Shown here piece after piece: positions 38,501 to 45,707 of a stretch of 64,000 nt of DNA. Every line of letters begins with the position of its first letter. The stretch's first letter is position 1. Under the pieces are notes generated by a model, which saw only the letters and a program-made list of their open reading frames with translations, made no database searches and was not told the DNA's origin. Both the position numbers and the translations under genes were made by a program. The DNA comes from an uncultured Prevotellaceae bacterium. Lineage in GTDB: Bacteria; Bacteroidota; Bacteroidia; Bacteroidales; Bacteroidaceae. The stretch lies in contig ONLL01000001.1 of the NCBI GenBank assembly GCA_900318685.1, positions 152,047 to 216,046 on the forward strand, given 5' to 3'.

Positions 38501-38823
38501 TTCTGCATACCTGTGACGACCACATCCGAGAGTGTCGCATTGGGCTGCAGCACGATTCGCATACTGCTACGAGGGGCTACCGTCTTGCTTTGCATACCCA
38601 CGTAACTCACCGTCAGGCGCTTGCCGTCGGGCACGGAGATGCTGAAGCGACCATTGGCATCTGTCACGGCAGCCACATTAGTGCCGCTGACCTTGACTGT
38701 CGCGCCAATCACGGGCTGACCGTCCTCTTCCGACACAACGGTACCCGTCACAGCCGTCTGGGCCAACGCACCGCTCACAGAGAGCAACAGCAAGCCCATA
38801 AGCATGAATAGTTTCCTTCTCAT
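35533..38823 (-). CDS. SusC/RagA family TonB-linked outer-membrane transporter
   Basis: 1096 residues. In order: a signal peptide; a carboxypeptidase-regulatory-like domain (VTGTVVSEEDGQPVIGATVKV, about 25-105); a plug domain with the SusC signatures (PDISRSLEGRAAGVTVQNVTG, IQVRGATSIYGNSQPLWIVDG, FQILRDGSATSIYGARAMAG); and a 22-strand barrel ending in FTVRLGF. No N-terminal STN signalling domain is present, so it is not an anti-sigma-coupled transporter. It is the first gene of the operon SusC-SusD-metallohydrolase-DUF4302. Confidence 0.95.
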   Translation of the reverse strand: MRRKLFMLMGLLLLSVSGALAQTAVTGTVVSEEDGQPVIGATVKVSGTNVAAVTDANGRFSISVPDGKRLTVSYVGMQSKTVAPRSSMRIVLQPNATLSDVVVTGMQNMDKRLFTGSTTFIDAQEAKLDGVPDISRSLEGRAAGVTVQNVTGTFGTAPRIQVRGATSIYGNSQPLWIVDGVIQENVIEVDTDDLSSGNAETLLSSAIAGLNADDIESFQILRDGSATSIYGARAMAGVIVINTKRGKAGRTNVNYTGELTMRLVPNYQNFNIMNSQEQMSVYQELAKKGYMSPADVVNANSSGVYGKLATLLASGEVLNTDAGRNAWLREQEYRNTDWFDLLFDNSVMQNHSVSISTGTEKAQHYASVSAMYDPGWYKQSRVKRYTANFNSTFNFSQQLKLQVIGNASTREQKAPGTLSSEVNLVSGEVSRAFDINPYSYALNTSRVLDPDEYYTRNYNPFNIFHELDENYIDLNTNEFKVQGLLTWKPVQGLELNGLAAVKRVASTSEHNATEYSNQANAYRAMPNTLVRDTNPYLWTDPDDPYAVPVSVLPYGGIYDKTTYHMTSWDFRATAAYNHVWDNTHIMNLFGGMETNSTRRDNSWERVWGRQYGFASAVNFSPLSYEKAARENSEIANFGHTLDRTAAFFATATYSYKGRYIVNGTVRYEGTNTLGRARKSRWLPTWNVSGAWNAHEEEWFKQLEPWFSHLTLKGSYSLTADRGPYDISNSNPIMNSYITWRPDVDSRETAIGITELGNSDLTYEKKHELSLTADMGFLNNRINLEVSWYKRNNYDLIGPIVTEGVGGEIDKFGNIADMKSNGFELSLSTKNIKTEDFEWSTTFLYSHQHNEVTSLESNARVIDLIRSNGFALKGYPVRALFSIPFEKLTSEGLPTFRVANDEVTMDKINFQEYADLSWLKYEGSTDPTDYGSLENVFKYKGFRLTAFIVYSFGNKVRLDNVFSNRYTDMVATPREFNNRWSSSGEEEVTTVPVIPSVRQNYLNPNLGIAYSAYNYSSERVAKGDFIRMKEISLDYTFPKLWIEPIGLQNVNLKFQATNLFLIYADKKLNGNDPEFFNTGGVASPMPRQFTFTVRLGF

Positions 38824-38868
38824 TCTTTTCGTTAATTAGTTAATTATGCAGTTGTTCTTGAAACAGCT

Positions 38869-38877
38869 GCAAAATTA
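38869..38877 (-). promoter_or_regulatory. Candidate -7 box of the SusC/SusD operon
   Basis: TAATTTTGC on the minus strand, fitting TAnnTTTG, 45 bp before the SusC ATG. The region is AT-rich as expected for a promoter. Confidence 0.5.
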
Positions 38878-38974
38878 ATAAAAAAAACGCAAAAACGGGG
38901 TTGCCCGCACGTTAAAAAACCATAACACACGCACATATAGCTGGCGAGCAGCTGCGCATGAAGCCCTCACAACG

Positions 38975-39007
38975 AAAAACCCCTCCCGCACCAAAGCACG
39001 GAAGAGG
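38975..39007 (-). terminator. Minus-strand terminator after the truncated small gene
   Basis: On the minus strand CCTCTTCCG pairs fully, with G-U pairs, to CGGGAGGGG around a ten-base loop, and is followed by TTTTT. There is no complete gene upstream on this strand, only the fragment at 39095-39150, which suggests it is that gene's original terminator. Confidence 0.6.
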
Positions 39008-39094
39008 CTTTTCTACACTAAGAGTCAAGGTGTGGTAGTCAGCGCGGTAGCAAACTCTAAACCCTACACTCTACACTTTGAGCTGGGGGTGGGT

Positions 39095-39150
39095 CTAAGG
39101 TCTCGGCTCGTCGTCTCCGTCGCCATCACCGCCAGCCTGCTTGCTTGGAT
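39095..39150 (-). pseudogene. C-terminal fragment of a small acidic/glycine-rich peptide gene
   Basis: The minus-strand frame reads SKQAGGDGDGDDEPRP then TAG. An in-frame TGA lies only seven codons before SKQ, so no start can be found. The Gly/Asp/Pro-rich tail is like the ends of short Prevotella peptides such as the one at 62928-63080, but homology is not shown. Confidence 0.35.
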
Positions 39151-39170
39151 AGATAAGAATAATTTGTCAG

Positions 39171-39539
39171 ATGCAAAAAAAATTATTTGAGGAAATTGTT
39201 AGCCAATTTTCTTCTTTTGATGAGATTGACACCATATTTAGCGATAATGTAGCTGAATGGAAAATGCAATTAAGAACACCTTCTCAATATCATTCGGACA
39301 CTTATAAGAATGGGAAGTTGGTGAGCGCTTATTCCTCCGATTGGAATCAAGGTCCCTTTCCCACTTCATCAAGTACTTACACAAGTGGGGGTGATACTTA
39401 TATTACAAAGAAATATTATGCACCAGCACAATATGATTGTAAAAAGCCAATAATAGAGATGAAGGTAATAAAGAAAGGAGCGGACATAAAATTAAAGGAA
39501 ATATACAAAAGACGAGAACAACAAGATAAGCCAATGTAA
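39171..39539 (+). CDS. Hypothetical protein, AT-rich orphan
   Basis: 122 residues (MQKKLFEEIVSQFSSFDEID...). No signal peptide or membrane segment. The N-terminal 45 residues are acidic and helical, the middle is Ser/Thr/Tyr-rich (SSTYTSGGDTYITKKYY), and the C-terminus is Lys-rich. No family is recognised. Its base composition is far more AT-rich than the surroundings, and it lacks a clear promoter box. It may be the C-terminal remnant or a small standalone gene brought in by transfer. Confidence 0.45.
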   Translation: MQKKLFEEIVSQFSSFDEIDTIFSDNVAEWKMQLRTPSQYHSDTYKNGKLVSAYSSDWNQGPFPTSSSTYTSGGDTYITKKYYAPAQYDCKKPIIEMKVIKKGADIKLKEIYKRREQQDKPM

Positions 39540-39574
39540 AAACAGAAGATAAAAAGAAGCAAAAAATAATTGTA

Positions 39575-39700
39575 CTTAAACGGGTAAAAGCCCACGCCGT
39601 AAGGCGTGAACCATCTACTCTTGAGACATTCTTGTAAATTGGCGATTTTCAAGAACAAGAATCAAAGCGGACGCTTCAACGTATATGTCTTTTTCTATTT
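39575..39700. mobile_element. Possible IS200/IS605-type end remnant (hairpins, no transposase)
   Basis: A stem CACGCC-GTAA-GGCGTG (about 39592-39607) and a second palindrome AAGCG-GA-CGCTT (about 39666-39677) lie in an AT-rich gap. Subterminal hairpins of this kind mark IS200/IS605 and related TnpB elements. No transposase frame is present, so this is only a tentative call. Confidence 0.25.
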
Positions 39701-39752
39701 ACTTAGCCCATAGGCATTGTCGAGGTTTTAAGGGTTCAACAATATTATATAT

Positions 39753-40022
39753 TTACGCATTCTCATGAGCATAGTTCTGATAATTACCCAGAATCTGCTC
39801 GATGTGAATCACCTCAGGACAACTGTCCCACGTCACGCCGCCACCTATCAGATACCATTGGTCACGCTCCCTGAGAGGGACACGCTTCAATGACGGAAAC
39901 GCTGAAATGGGCATCAGTATCGAGCGACCATCATGCAGGTCAACCTGAAACTTTCCTCTGCTAGGGAATGACAGCCGCTTGATGCGAGGTGTCACGTTCC
40001 AATATCCTTCTGTTTTGTACAT
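39753..40022 (-). CDS. DUF2442 domain protein
   Basis: 89 residues. The pattern F-Q-V-D-L-H-D-G-R-S-I-L-M-P-I-S-A-F-P-S-L and later W-Y-L-I-G-G-G-V-T-W-D matches DUF2442, a small DNA-binding-like or toxin-antitoxin-associated family. It follows the DUF4160 gene by three bases. DUF4160 and DUF2442 genes are commonly paired, which suggests a two-gene module of toxin-antitoxin type, not experimentally assigned here. Confidence 0.8.
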   Translation of the reverse strand: MYKTEGYWNVTPRIKRLSFPSRGKFQVDLHDGRSILMPISAFPSLKRVPLRERDQWYLIGGGVTWDSCPEVIHIEQILGNYQNYAHENA

Positions 40023-40025
40023 AAG

Positions 40026-40322
40026 CTATTTCGTTTTCTTTATTTTTATGATTCTAATCGGCTTGCCCTGTTTGAATTGCTCCCATTGATGAAGCAACTT
40101 GTCTCGGTATTCTGTAGCTATCTTCAGCACTTCCTTTGCCTGGGCATCTGTCAGGTCTCCTTTGTCTTCCAACTCTACAATGGGCTCAAGCCATATCTTA
40201 CACAGGTGTTCAATGCTACGCTTACCCACATGCACGTGCGCCCTATTCTCGTAATAGTCTGTGTTCCAGAAAAGGAAGTTCCAGATTGCCCTCGCTGTTA
40301 TGTATAGTAATATCTTTGGCAT
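40026..40322 (-). CDS. DUF4160 domain protein
   Basis: 98 residues. N-terminal Y-Y-E-N-R-A-H-V-H-V (the H-V-H-V block of DUF4160), then K-I-W-L-E-P-I-V-E-L and a helical tail ending in a Lys-rich segment. The usual family start F-x-F-x-F-W/Y-S-x-E is replaced by ARAIWNFLFWNTDYYEN. It is the first gene of the pair, with its own promoter box at 40344-40352. Confidence 0.8.
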   Translation of the reverse strand: MPKILLYITARAIWNFLFWNTDYYENRAHVHVGKRSIEHLCKIWLEPIVELEDKGDLTDAQAKEVLKIATEYRDKLLHQWEQFKQGKPIRIIKIKKTK

Positions 40323-40343
40323 AGTGAAATGCTGTTTGTCGGT

Positions 40344-40352
40344 GCAAAGATA
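40344..40352 (-). promoter_or_regulatory. Candidate -7 box for the DUF4160/DUF2442 pair
   Basis: TATCTTTGC on the minus strand, 21 bp upstream of the ATG at 40322. Confidence 0.55.
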
Positions 40353-40401
40353 GTGTAAATCTAGCGAAACTCCAAATAAAACGGGAATTTTTTACGAAAA
40401 C

Positions 40402-40446
40402 AAAAAAACGGGCAAGGTCTCCGAGCGATTGGGAGGCCTTGCCCGT
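40402..40446 (-). terminator. Strong terminator of the arabinogalactan operon
   Basis: On the minus strand ACGGGCAAGGCCTCC pairs with GGAGACCTTGCCCGT around an eight-base loop and is followed by TTTTTTT. It lies 12 bp past the GH53 stop codon. The stem is nearly perfect at 15 bp and may also act on the plus strand. Confidence 0.88.
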
Positions 40447-40458
40447 TTATAGCATGCA

Positions 40459-41496
40459 TTATTCAACGAAAGCTTCCATGATAGCCGTCGGGGCGGCGTT
40501 GTGGTCGAAAGCTCCTAGCTTATAGCCGCCAGGCAGACATTGGGGCTCCCAGTAGAACACACCACGACAATGGCCGCCGGTCTGCGTGCGCGCCTCACGG
40601 ATGACACGCGTGAGCTGGCGCCGTCCTTCGTCCATCACCTCGGGGTGACGCTCGTCGACCTCGAAGCCTGTCTCCACGATCATCACGTCGCACTTGTACT
40701 TCTCGCTGACATGACGGATGTTGGCGATGCAGTCGGTGATGATGTCGTCGGCCTTCAGTTCGGGATGGCCGTCACGTGCCCAGTAGGGATAGAGCGACAT
40801 GCCTATCATGTCCCACTTGCCGCCGTATTTCTTGACGATGTCGAGGTTCCAGTCGTAGAGGTCCTGCTTGTGACCTCGGTCGAGGTGGATGATGACGATG
40901 GCCTCGGGGAACACCTCCTTCACGGCATCATAGCCCGCAGCGATGAATCCGGCATACTGCTCGGGATGCTGCTCGATATGCCCCATGGGCCACAGCAGGC
41001 CGTTGGCGGTCTCGTTGCCCACCTGCACCCAGCGGGGCGTTATGCCGTTGTCCTTCAGCAGCGACAGCACGTCGATGGTGTGCAGGCGCAGGTCCTGCTT
41101 CATCTGCTCGTAGGTATGGTCCTTCCAGGCGGCGGGGATGGGCTGCTTGGCGGGGTCGGCCCACGAGTCGCTGTAGTGGAAGTCCACCATGAGGTCCATG
41201 CCCAGCGCCTTCACACGACGTGCCATAGCCAGCAGCTCATGCTTGTCGTTCATGCCGCCACGGGGGTTCACCCAGACGCGCATGCGTATGGCCGACATCT
41301 GGTAGTCGTTCTTCAACAGTTCCAGGCACTCGCGCTCCTTGCCGTTACGGTCGTGGAACACCGTGCCCCTACGCTCCTGGCCCGTGAGGAATCCCACGTC
41401 GGCGCCTTTCACAAAATCCTTCTTGCCACCATCTTGGGCAAGGCTCATGCCGGCCAGCAGCTGGCATAAGAATAACATGATCAGTCTCTGCATCAT
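40459..41496 (-). CDS. Arabinogalactan endo-beta-1,4-galactanase, GH53
   Basis: 345 residues with a signal peptide (MMQRLIMLFLCQLLAGMSLAQ). It has the GH53 barrel with acid/base E162 in VGNETANG and nucleophile E275 in MIVETGFEV. Other family marks are FVKGADVGFLTGQE, MRVWVNPRGG, DFHYSDSWADP and SLYPYW. It cuts beta-1,4-galactan in type I arabinogalactan of pectin. It is the last gene of the GH51-GH2-esterase-GH53 operon and ends at a strong terminator. The second ATG is directly adjacent, so the start is uncertain by one codon. Confidence 0.94.
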   Translation of the reverse strand: MMQRLIMLFLCQLLAGMSLAQDGGKKDFVKGADVGFLTGQERRGTVFHDRNGKERECLELLKNDYQMSAIRMRVWVNPRGGMNDKHELLAMARRVKALGMDLMVDFHYSDSWADPAKQPIPAAWKDHTYEQMKQDLRLHTIDVLSLLKDNGITPRWVQVGNETANGLLWPMGHIEQHPEQYAGFIAAGYDAVKEVFPEAIVIIHLDRGHKQDLYDWNLDIVKKYGGKWDMIGMSLYPYWARDGHPELKADDIITDCIANIRHVSEKYKCDVMIVETGFEVDERHPEVMDEGRRQLTRVIREARTQTGGHCRGVFYWEPQCLPGGYKLGAFDHNAAPTAIMEAFVE

Positions 41497-41502
41497 CGCT
41501 GT

Positions 41503-43143
41503 CTATTTGAAGTTTTTGTTCTTGATAGTCCAGTTGTCATAACCCGAGAGGTCTCCTCCGACGAAGAGTCGCTCGTGGTCCTTCTTGCCCTTCAGCTGCC
41601 AGTCGAGCCAGGCGCGCACCATGCGGGCGTTGGCGCCGCCGTTGGGCTGGTTGTAGGTGCCTCCATGACCGCTCTGGGTGTTGTCGGCCAGTACCACGGG
41701 CACACGGCTGATGGCCTCATAGTCCATCTGCGCATTCTGGTAAGCCACGTCGGTAGTGCCTCCCGTGAGATAGAGGATGGGGCCGTGAAGACTCTTGAGC
41801 GACTGGGCGCTGGCATCGGCCATCGACATCGTGCCCATGCCGGCATTGAGGATGAGGTAGGTCTGCAGGCGCTTGTCGGCAGCATTGGCCAGCACCTGTG
41901 CGCCGCCGCAGGAATGACCTGCTCCGGCCATCTTGGCCACGTTCACCTTTTTATAATAAGGAGAGGCGGGCGCAGCGGCCTGCTGACTGATCCAGTCGAG
42001 GGCCTTGGCCACCATCGACGACGGCGTGTGCTGCTCCTTCTCGTGCTGGGGGAACATCTGCAGGGCGCCGATGGCCACGACGACATAGCCGTAGGAAGCG
42101 ACGTCGGCAAGCATGTTCTCATAGCCTATGCTGGTGTCCATGCAGCCGCCATTGGCAAAGATGAGCACGGGCAGCGCACTACCCTCGCCTGCCACAGCCC
42201 GCTCCATATTGACGGGATGATAGACAACGAAGTCGGGCAGCGAGCGCTCGCGCACAGCCACAGCCTTGTAGGGACCGCTGCCGCCATAGTCGGGCACCTT
42301 GAGCTGCTCGAAGCTGACGGAGGGATCGTCGTGCTTGAGGTAGCGGGCATAGAAGGCATCCATAGCCGGACGGGTGAACTCGAGCTGCTGGTCGAAGGCT
42401 ACGCCATGCTGGCCGTGCACCTTCACATAGTCGACCGATGCTCCGGCCTGCTGCATCTTGCGCACCCAGTCCTCGGTGAGGTTAGGCCGCACGATGGGAT
42501 CCTCGCCTCCCTGCAGCACGAGGAAGGGCGTGGCGCAGGCACCTATGTAGCCGATGGGCCACCACTCGGTATGGTCGGCCCAGGCTCCGGCACGCCCTAT
42601 CTCCGTGGGCGGCGCACCTCCTGCAGCACAGGCCACCGAGCAGTCGTACTGCTTCCAGGGGTCGGCGGCATCGTTGAACGACTTGCTTGCGGCAGCCACG
42701 CCGGCCATGAGCGATAGATGACCGCCTGCCGAATGGCCGTAGGTGCCTATGCGCTCAGGGTCGATGCCCAGCCGCTGAGCGTTGGCCTTCATCCAGCGGA
42801 TGGCGCAGCGCACATCCTCGATGCAGGCGGGCAGCGGGGCCTCCTGGGTGAGGCGGTAGTTCATGTTGCACACCACATAGCCCTTCTTGGCATAGTCGAT
42901 CATGAGGTCGTGATAGACCTTGTCATTCTTCGACCCTGCACTCCATCCGCCACCGTGAATGATGAGGATGGCAGGACGGTTCTGCCTAGGCCCGTCAGCG
43001 GGTACGGCCATGTCGAGTACGGTGTTGGGGCCTACGTCGGTGCGGTAGGCAATGTTCTCGGTGACGGTCACTTTCCTGTCACCCGTCTGTGCCGCCGTAG
43101 TGAGCGACACCATGAGCAGCAAGCTCAGCAATACTCTGTTCAT
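41503..43143 (-). CDS. Two-headed alpha/beta-hydrolase (tandem esterase domains)
   Basis: About 546 residues from MNRVLLSLLLMVSLTTAAQ; the ATG at 43167 adds eight residues. It holds two complete hydrolase domains. The first (about 25-265) has the oxyanion HGGGW and nucleophile S138 in YGHSAGG, like carbohydrate acetyl or feruloyl esterases. The second (about 270-546) has nucleophile S411 in GHSCGG and candidate Asp/His in the C-terminal part (SGHGGTY), of dienelactone-hydrolase or PET-hydrolase type. A bifunctional esterase could remove acetyl and feruloyl groups from pectin or arabinogalactan before the neighbouring glycosidases act. Confidence 0.8.
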   Translation of the reverse strand: MNRVLLSLLLMVSLTTAAQTGDRKVTVTENIAYRTDVGPNTVLDMAVPADGPRQNRPAILIIHGGGWSAGSKNDKVYHDLMIDYAKKGYVVCNMNYRLTQEAPLPACIEDVRCAIRWMKANAQRLGIDPERIGTYGHSAGGHLSLMAGVAAASKSFNDAADPWKQYDCSVACAAGGAPPTEIGRAGAWADHTEWWPIGYIGACATPFLVLQGGEDPIVRPNLTEDWVRKMQQAGASVDYVKVHGQHGVAFDQQLEFTRPAMDAFYARYLKHDDPSVSFEQLKVPDYGGSGPYKAVAVRERSLPDFVVYHPVNMERAVAGEGSALPVLIFANGGCMDTSIGYENMLADVASYGYVVVAIGALQMFPQHEKEQHTPSSMVAKALDWISQQAAAPASPYYKKVNVAKMAGAGHSCGGAQVLANAADKRLQTYLILNAGMGTMSMADASAQSLKSLHGPILYLTGGTTDVAYQNAQMDYEAISRVPVVLADNTQSGHGGTYNQPNGGANARMVRAWLDWQLKGKKDHERLFVGGDLSGYDNWTIKNKNFK

Positions 43144-43177
43144 ATACTTCGGTTTTAGTTGATTCATGATTTGCGCG

Positions 43178-45673
43178 TTATCTTGATGCGGTGAAAGTCA
43201 CCTCGCCTGACTGCAGGCCATCGGCCTCGGCCACTACGGTCACGGTGCCGGGCTGGTCGGCAGCTACGATGGCGAGGCACTTGCCCGACCATGCCTTTCG
43301 CTCCGTAGCGAGCACGGAGCCGAGGTCGGTCATGTTGCCGTTCTCTACTCCCACGAGGCGTCCGCCCTTCACCTGGAACCGAACCAGATTGTCAGTCAGC
43401 GGACAAATGTTGCCATCCTTATCGAGCACCTCTATGGTGACATGAGCCACATCGCCAGGGGCGGCACGGAAGGAAGGACGATCGACGGTGGCACGCAGAC
43501 GGGCAGGCGCTCCCGCCGTGCGAATGACATCCTCGAAGGTCAGGCTGTCGCGAATGCCCACTACCTTGATCTCGCCAGGCTGGTATTCCACATCCCACGT
43601 CAGATGCAGATCGGCCGTGGTGGCAAAGTGCTTGCCTGGGTCGTAGGATGCCCAGCTGGGATTGACTCCGCGACGGGGGAACTCGGTGGCCTTCTTGCCA
43701 TACGACTTGCCGTTGACAAACAGCTCCACCTCCTCGCAGTTGGTGTAGCAGGCCACCTGCATGATCTGTCCTTCATGGCCCTCCCAGTTCCAATGGGGGA
43801 GCAGGTGGAGCACGGGCTCGTCGCTCCAGATGCTCTTGAAGAACCAGTAGCCGTCTTTCTTGAATCCGCAGTTGTCGAGATAGCCCGACTGACTGCCCCG
43901 CGAAGGCCATCCCGACTCACCATAGTAGTCGATACCCGTCCACATAAAGTCGCCTATCACATAGTCGTAGGCCGTGGTGAAACGCCAGCGATGCTCCACG
44001 TCGATCAGCTCGCTGCTGATGAGTCCGCGGCTGCGACGGCGGAAGCGGCGCTGGGGTTGCTGCTGCTGAGGGCTGAAGCCGTCGGCACCGGCTCCGAGCT
44101 GCGGCGGCGTGGCTGTACCCGGCCATTGATACTGCCGCCGGGCCCCGCCCAAGCCTGTCGACTCGGTAGCGACGACTCGCCGCTTGGGGTATTCGGCCTT
44201 GTCGATGGCATAGAGCAGTTCGCGGCGAGTGCGCCAGCGGTCAGGGTAGTTGTAGCCGATGATATCGTTTTCGAAGGCAGCAAGGAACTCGGGCGAAGTG
44301 GGACTGTTGGATGCTATCTCGTCGTTGCCGCTGGTCACCAGCCGGGTGTCGTCGAGGCGATGGCAGATGGCTATCATCTCGGCAGCGGCGCCAGGTCCCT
44401 CGGCCGAACGCTGGTCGCGTATCTCATTGCCGATGCTCCACATCACCACCGAGGGGTGATTGCGGTCGCGGGCCACCATTGCCGTGAGGTCGCGCTCATG
44501 CCAATCGCGATAGTAGAGGTGATAGTCCTGACGGTTCTTGCCGTTGATCCATTGGTCAAAGGCCTCGTCCATAACGAGCATGCCGAGACGGTCGCACAGG
44601 TCCAGGAACTCAGGTGCGGGCGGATTGTGAGCGGTGCGGATGGCATTGCAGCCGCCACTCTTCAGTATCTCCAGCCTACGCTCCCACACCCGCTCAGGAA
44701 CGGCAGCCCCTACTGCCCCGCCATCATGGTGCAGGTTGACGCCCTTCATCTTCACCTGCCGGCCATTGAGCAGGAAGCCCTTGTCGAGGGGATATTCGAT
44801 GGTGCGGATGCCCAGCGTATTGTCGACCACATCGACCATACGCTTACCGTCGGACAATGTCGAGCGCAAGGTATACAGATAGGGACTCTCCAGATTCCAG
44901 GCCTTCGGACTGGTCACCTTGATGGTCTGCTCGTCGGCAACCTTCCCGCCTGCCGATATGCAGATGGTCTGCTCGGCCTTTGCCACAAGGGTGCCTTCAG
45001 CATCGATGACGGCATGGGTCAGCGTCAGCTGTCTGCCGGCCGACTCTTCGCACTCCACTTCCGACTTCACACGTATCAGGGCCTCAGCGTCATTCAGTTC
45101 CAAGGTGCTGTTGAACACGCCCCACTTGGCAAAATGAGTGGCCGACGTCTCCACCAGTCGCACATGCCGATAGATGCCTGAGCCCGTATACCATCGGGAG
45201 TTGGTCTGCTGTGAGTTGTCGACCTTGACGGCCAGCACATTGCCTTTCTGCTTGAGATAGGGCGTCAGGTCGTAGGAGAAGCTTGAGTAGCCGTAGGGCC
45301 ATGTACCCAGCTCATGACCGTTGATCCACACGGTGCTGTTCATATAGACACCGTCGAACTCAATGGAGTAGCGTTTCTTCTTGTCGAAGGTCTTCACATC
45401 GAAGGTTTTCCGATACCAGCCCAATCCGGTAGGAAAGAACCCGATGCTTCCTCCACCTGGATTGTCGCGAAGGTTTTCTCCCTCGATGCTCCAGTCGTGC
45501 GGAACATTGAGCTTGCGCCAGTCGCCGTCGCTGAAAGCCGGCATCTGGGCATCAGCCACATCGCCCAGGTGGAATCGCCACCCGGCATCCATACTCGTCA
45601 CCCTGCGGGGCTGCGCCACAACGGCAACGGCCGAGAGCAGCGTGAATATGCAGATAATGGTCAGTCTTTTCAT
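43178..45673 (-). CDS. GH2 beta-galactosidase, DUF4982-type
   Basis: 831 residues with a signal peptide (MKRLTIICIFTLLSAVAVVAQ). The jelly-roll, immunoglobulin and TIM-barrel domains are in the usual order. Acid/base E417 lies in WSIGNEIRDQ; the nucleophile candidate E504 lies in VATESTGLGG. C-terminal Ig-like domains include the DUF4982 type (ELFVNGKSYGKKATEFPRRG). About residues 533-548 a Gln/Arg-rich low-complexity stretch (PQQQQPQRRFRRRSRG) interrupts the barrel after the nucleophile, where homologues usually have a loop. Its likely role is release of beta-galactose from galactan oligosaccharides. Confidence 0.88.
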   Translation of the reverse strand: MKRLTIICIFTLLSAVAVVAQPRRVTSMDAGWRFHLGDVADAQMPAFSDGDWRKLNVPHDWSIEGENLRDNPGGGSIGFFPTGLGWYRKTFDVKTFDKKKRYSIEFDGVYMNSTVWINGHELGTWPYGYSSFSYDLTPYLKQKGNVLAVKVDNSQQTNSRWYTGSGIYRHVRLVETSATHFAKWGVFNSTLELNDAEALIRVKSEVECEESAGRQLTLTHAVIDAEGTLVAKAEQTICISAGGKVADEQTIKVTSPKAWNLESPYLYTLRSTLSDGKRMVDVVDNTLGIRTIEYPLDKGFLLNGRQVKMKGVNLHHDGGAVGAAVPERVWERRLEILKSGGCNAIRTAHNPPAPEFLDLCDRLGMLVMDEAFDQWINGKNRQDYHLYYRDWHERDLTAMVARDRNHPSVVMWSIGNEIRDQRSAEGPGAAAEMIAICHRLDDTRLVTSGNDEIASNSPTSPEFLAAFENDIIGYNYPDRWRTRRELLYAIDKAEYPKRRVVATESTGLGGARRQYQWPGTATPPQLGAGADGFSPQQQQPQRRFRRRSRGLISSELIDVEHRWRFTTAYDYVIGDFMWTGIDYYGESGWPSRGSQSGYLDNCGFKKDGYWFFKSIWSDEPVLHLLPHWNWEGHEGQIMQVACYTNCEEVELFVNGKSYGKKATEFPRRGVNPSWASYDPGKHFATTADLHLTWDVEYQPGEIKVVGIRDSLTFEDVIRTAGAPARLRATVDRPSFRAAPGDVAHVTIEVLDKDGNICPLTDNLVRFQVKGGRLVGVENGNMTDLGSVLATERKAWSGKCLAIVAADQPGTVTVVAEADGLQSGEVTFTASR

Positions 45674-45707
45674 GTTCGTCGGTTTATATGTAAATCCTTA
45701 ATCCTGA

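Larger units (their letters stand above)
38824..39170 (-). other. 347 bp gap: SusC promoter, terminator and a truncated small gene
   Basis: No complete gene is seen. From left to right it holds the SusC promoter (38869-38877), a terminator (38975-39007), a stretch of ACTCTACACTTT-type repeat (about 39055-39080) and a fragment of a minus-strand reading frame at 39095-39150. The junction with the AT-rich gene at 39171 is abrupt. Confidence 0.6.

Noticed and set aside
33769-38823. Long plus-strand frames opposite the SusC and SusD genes
   Set aside because: They have biased shadow composition (Val/His/Arg-rich), no family features and lie opposite well-supported genes.
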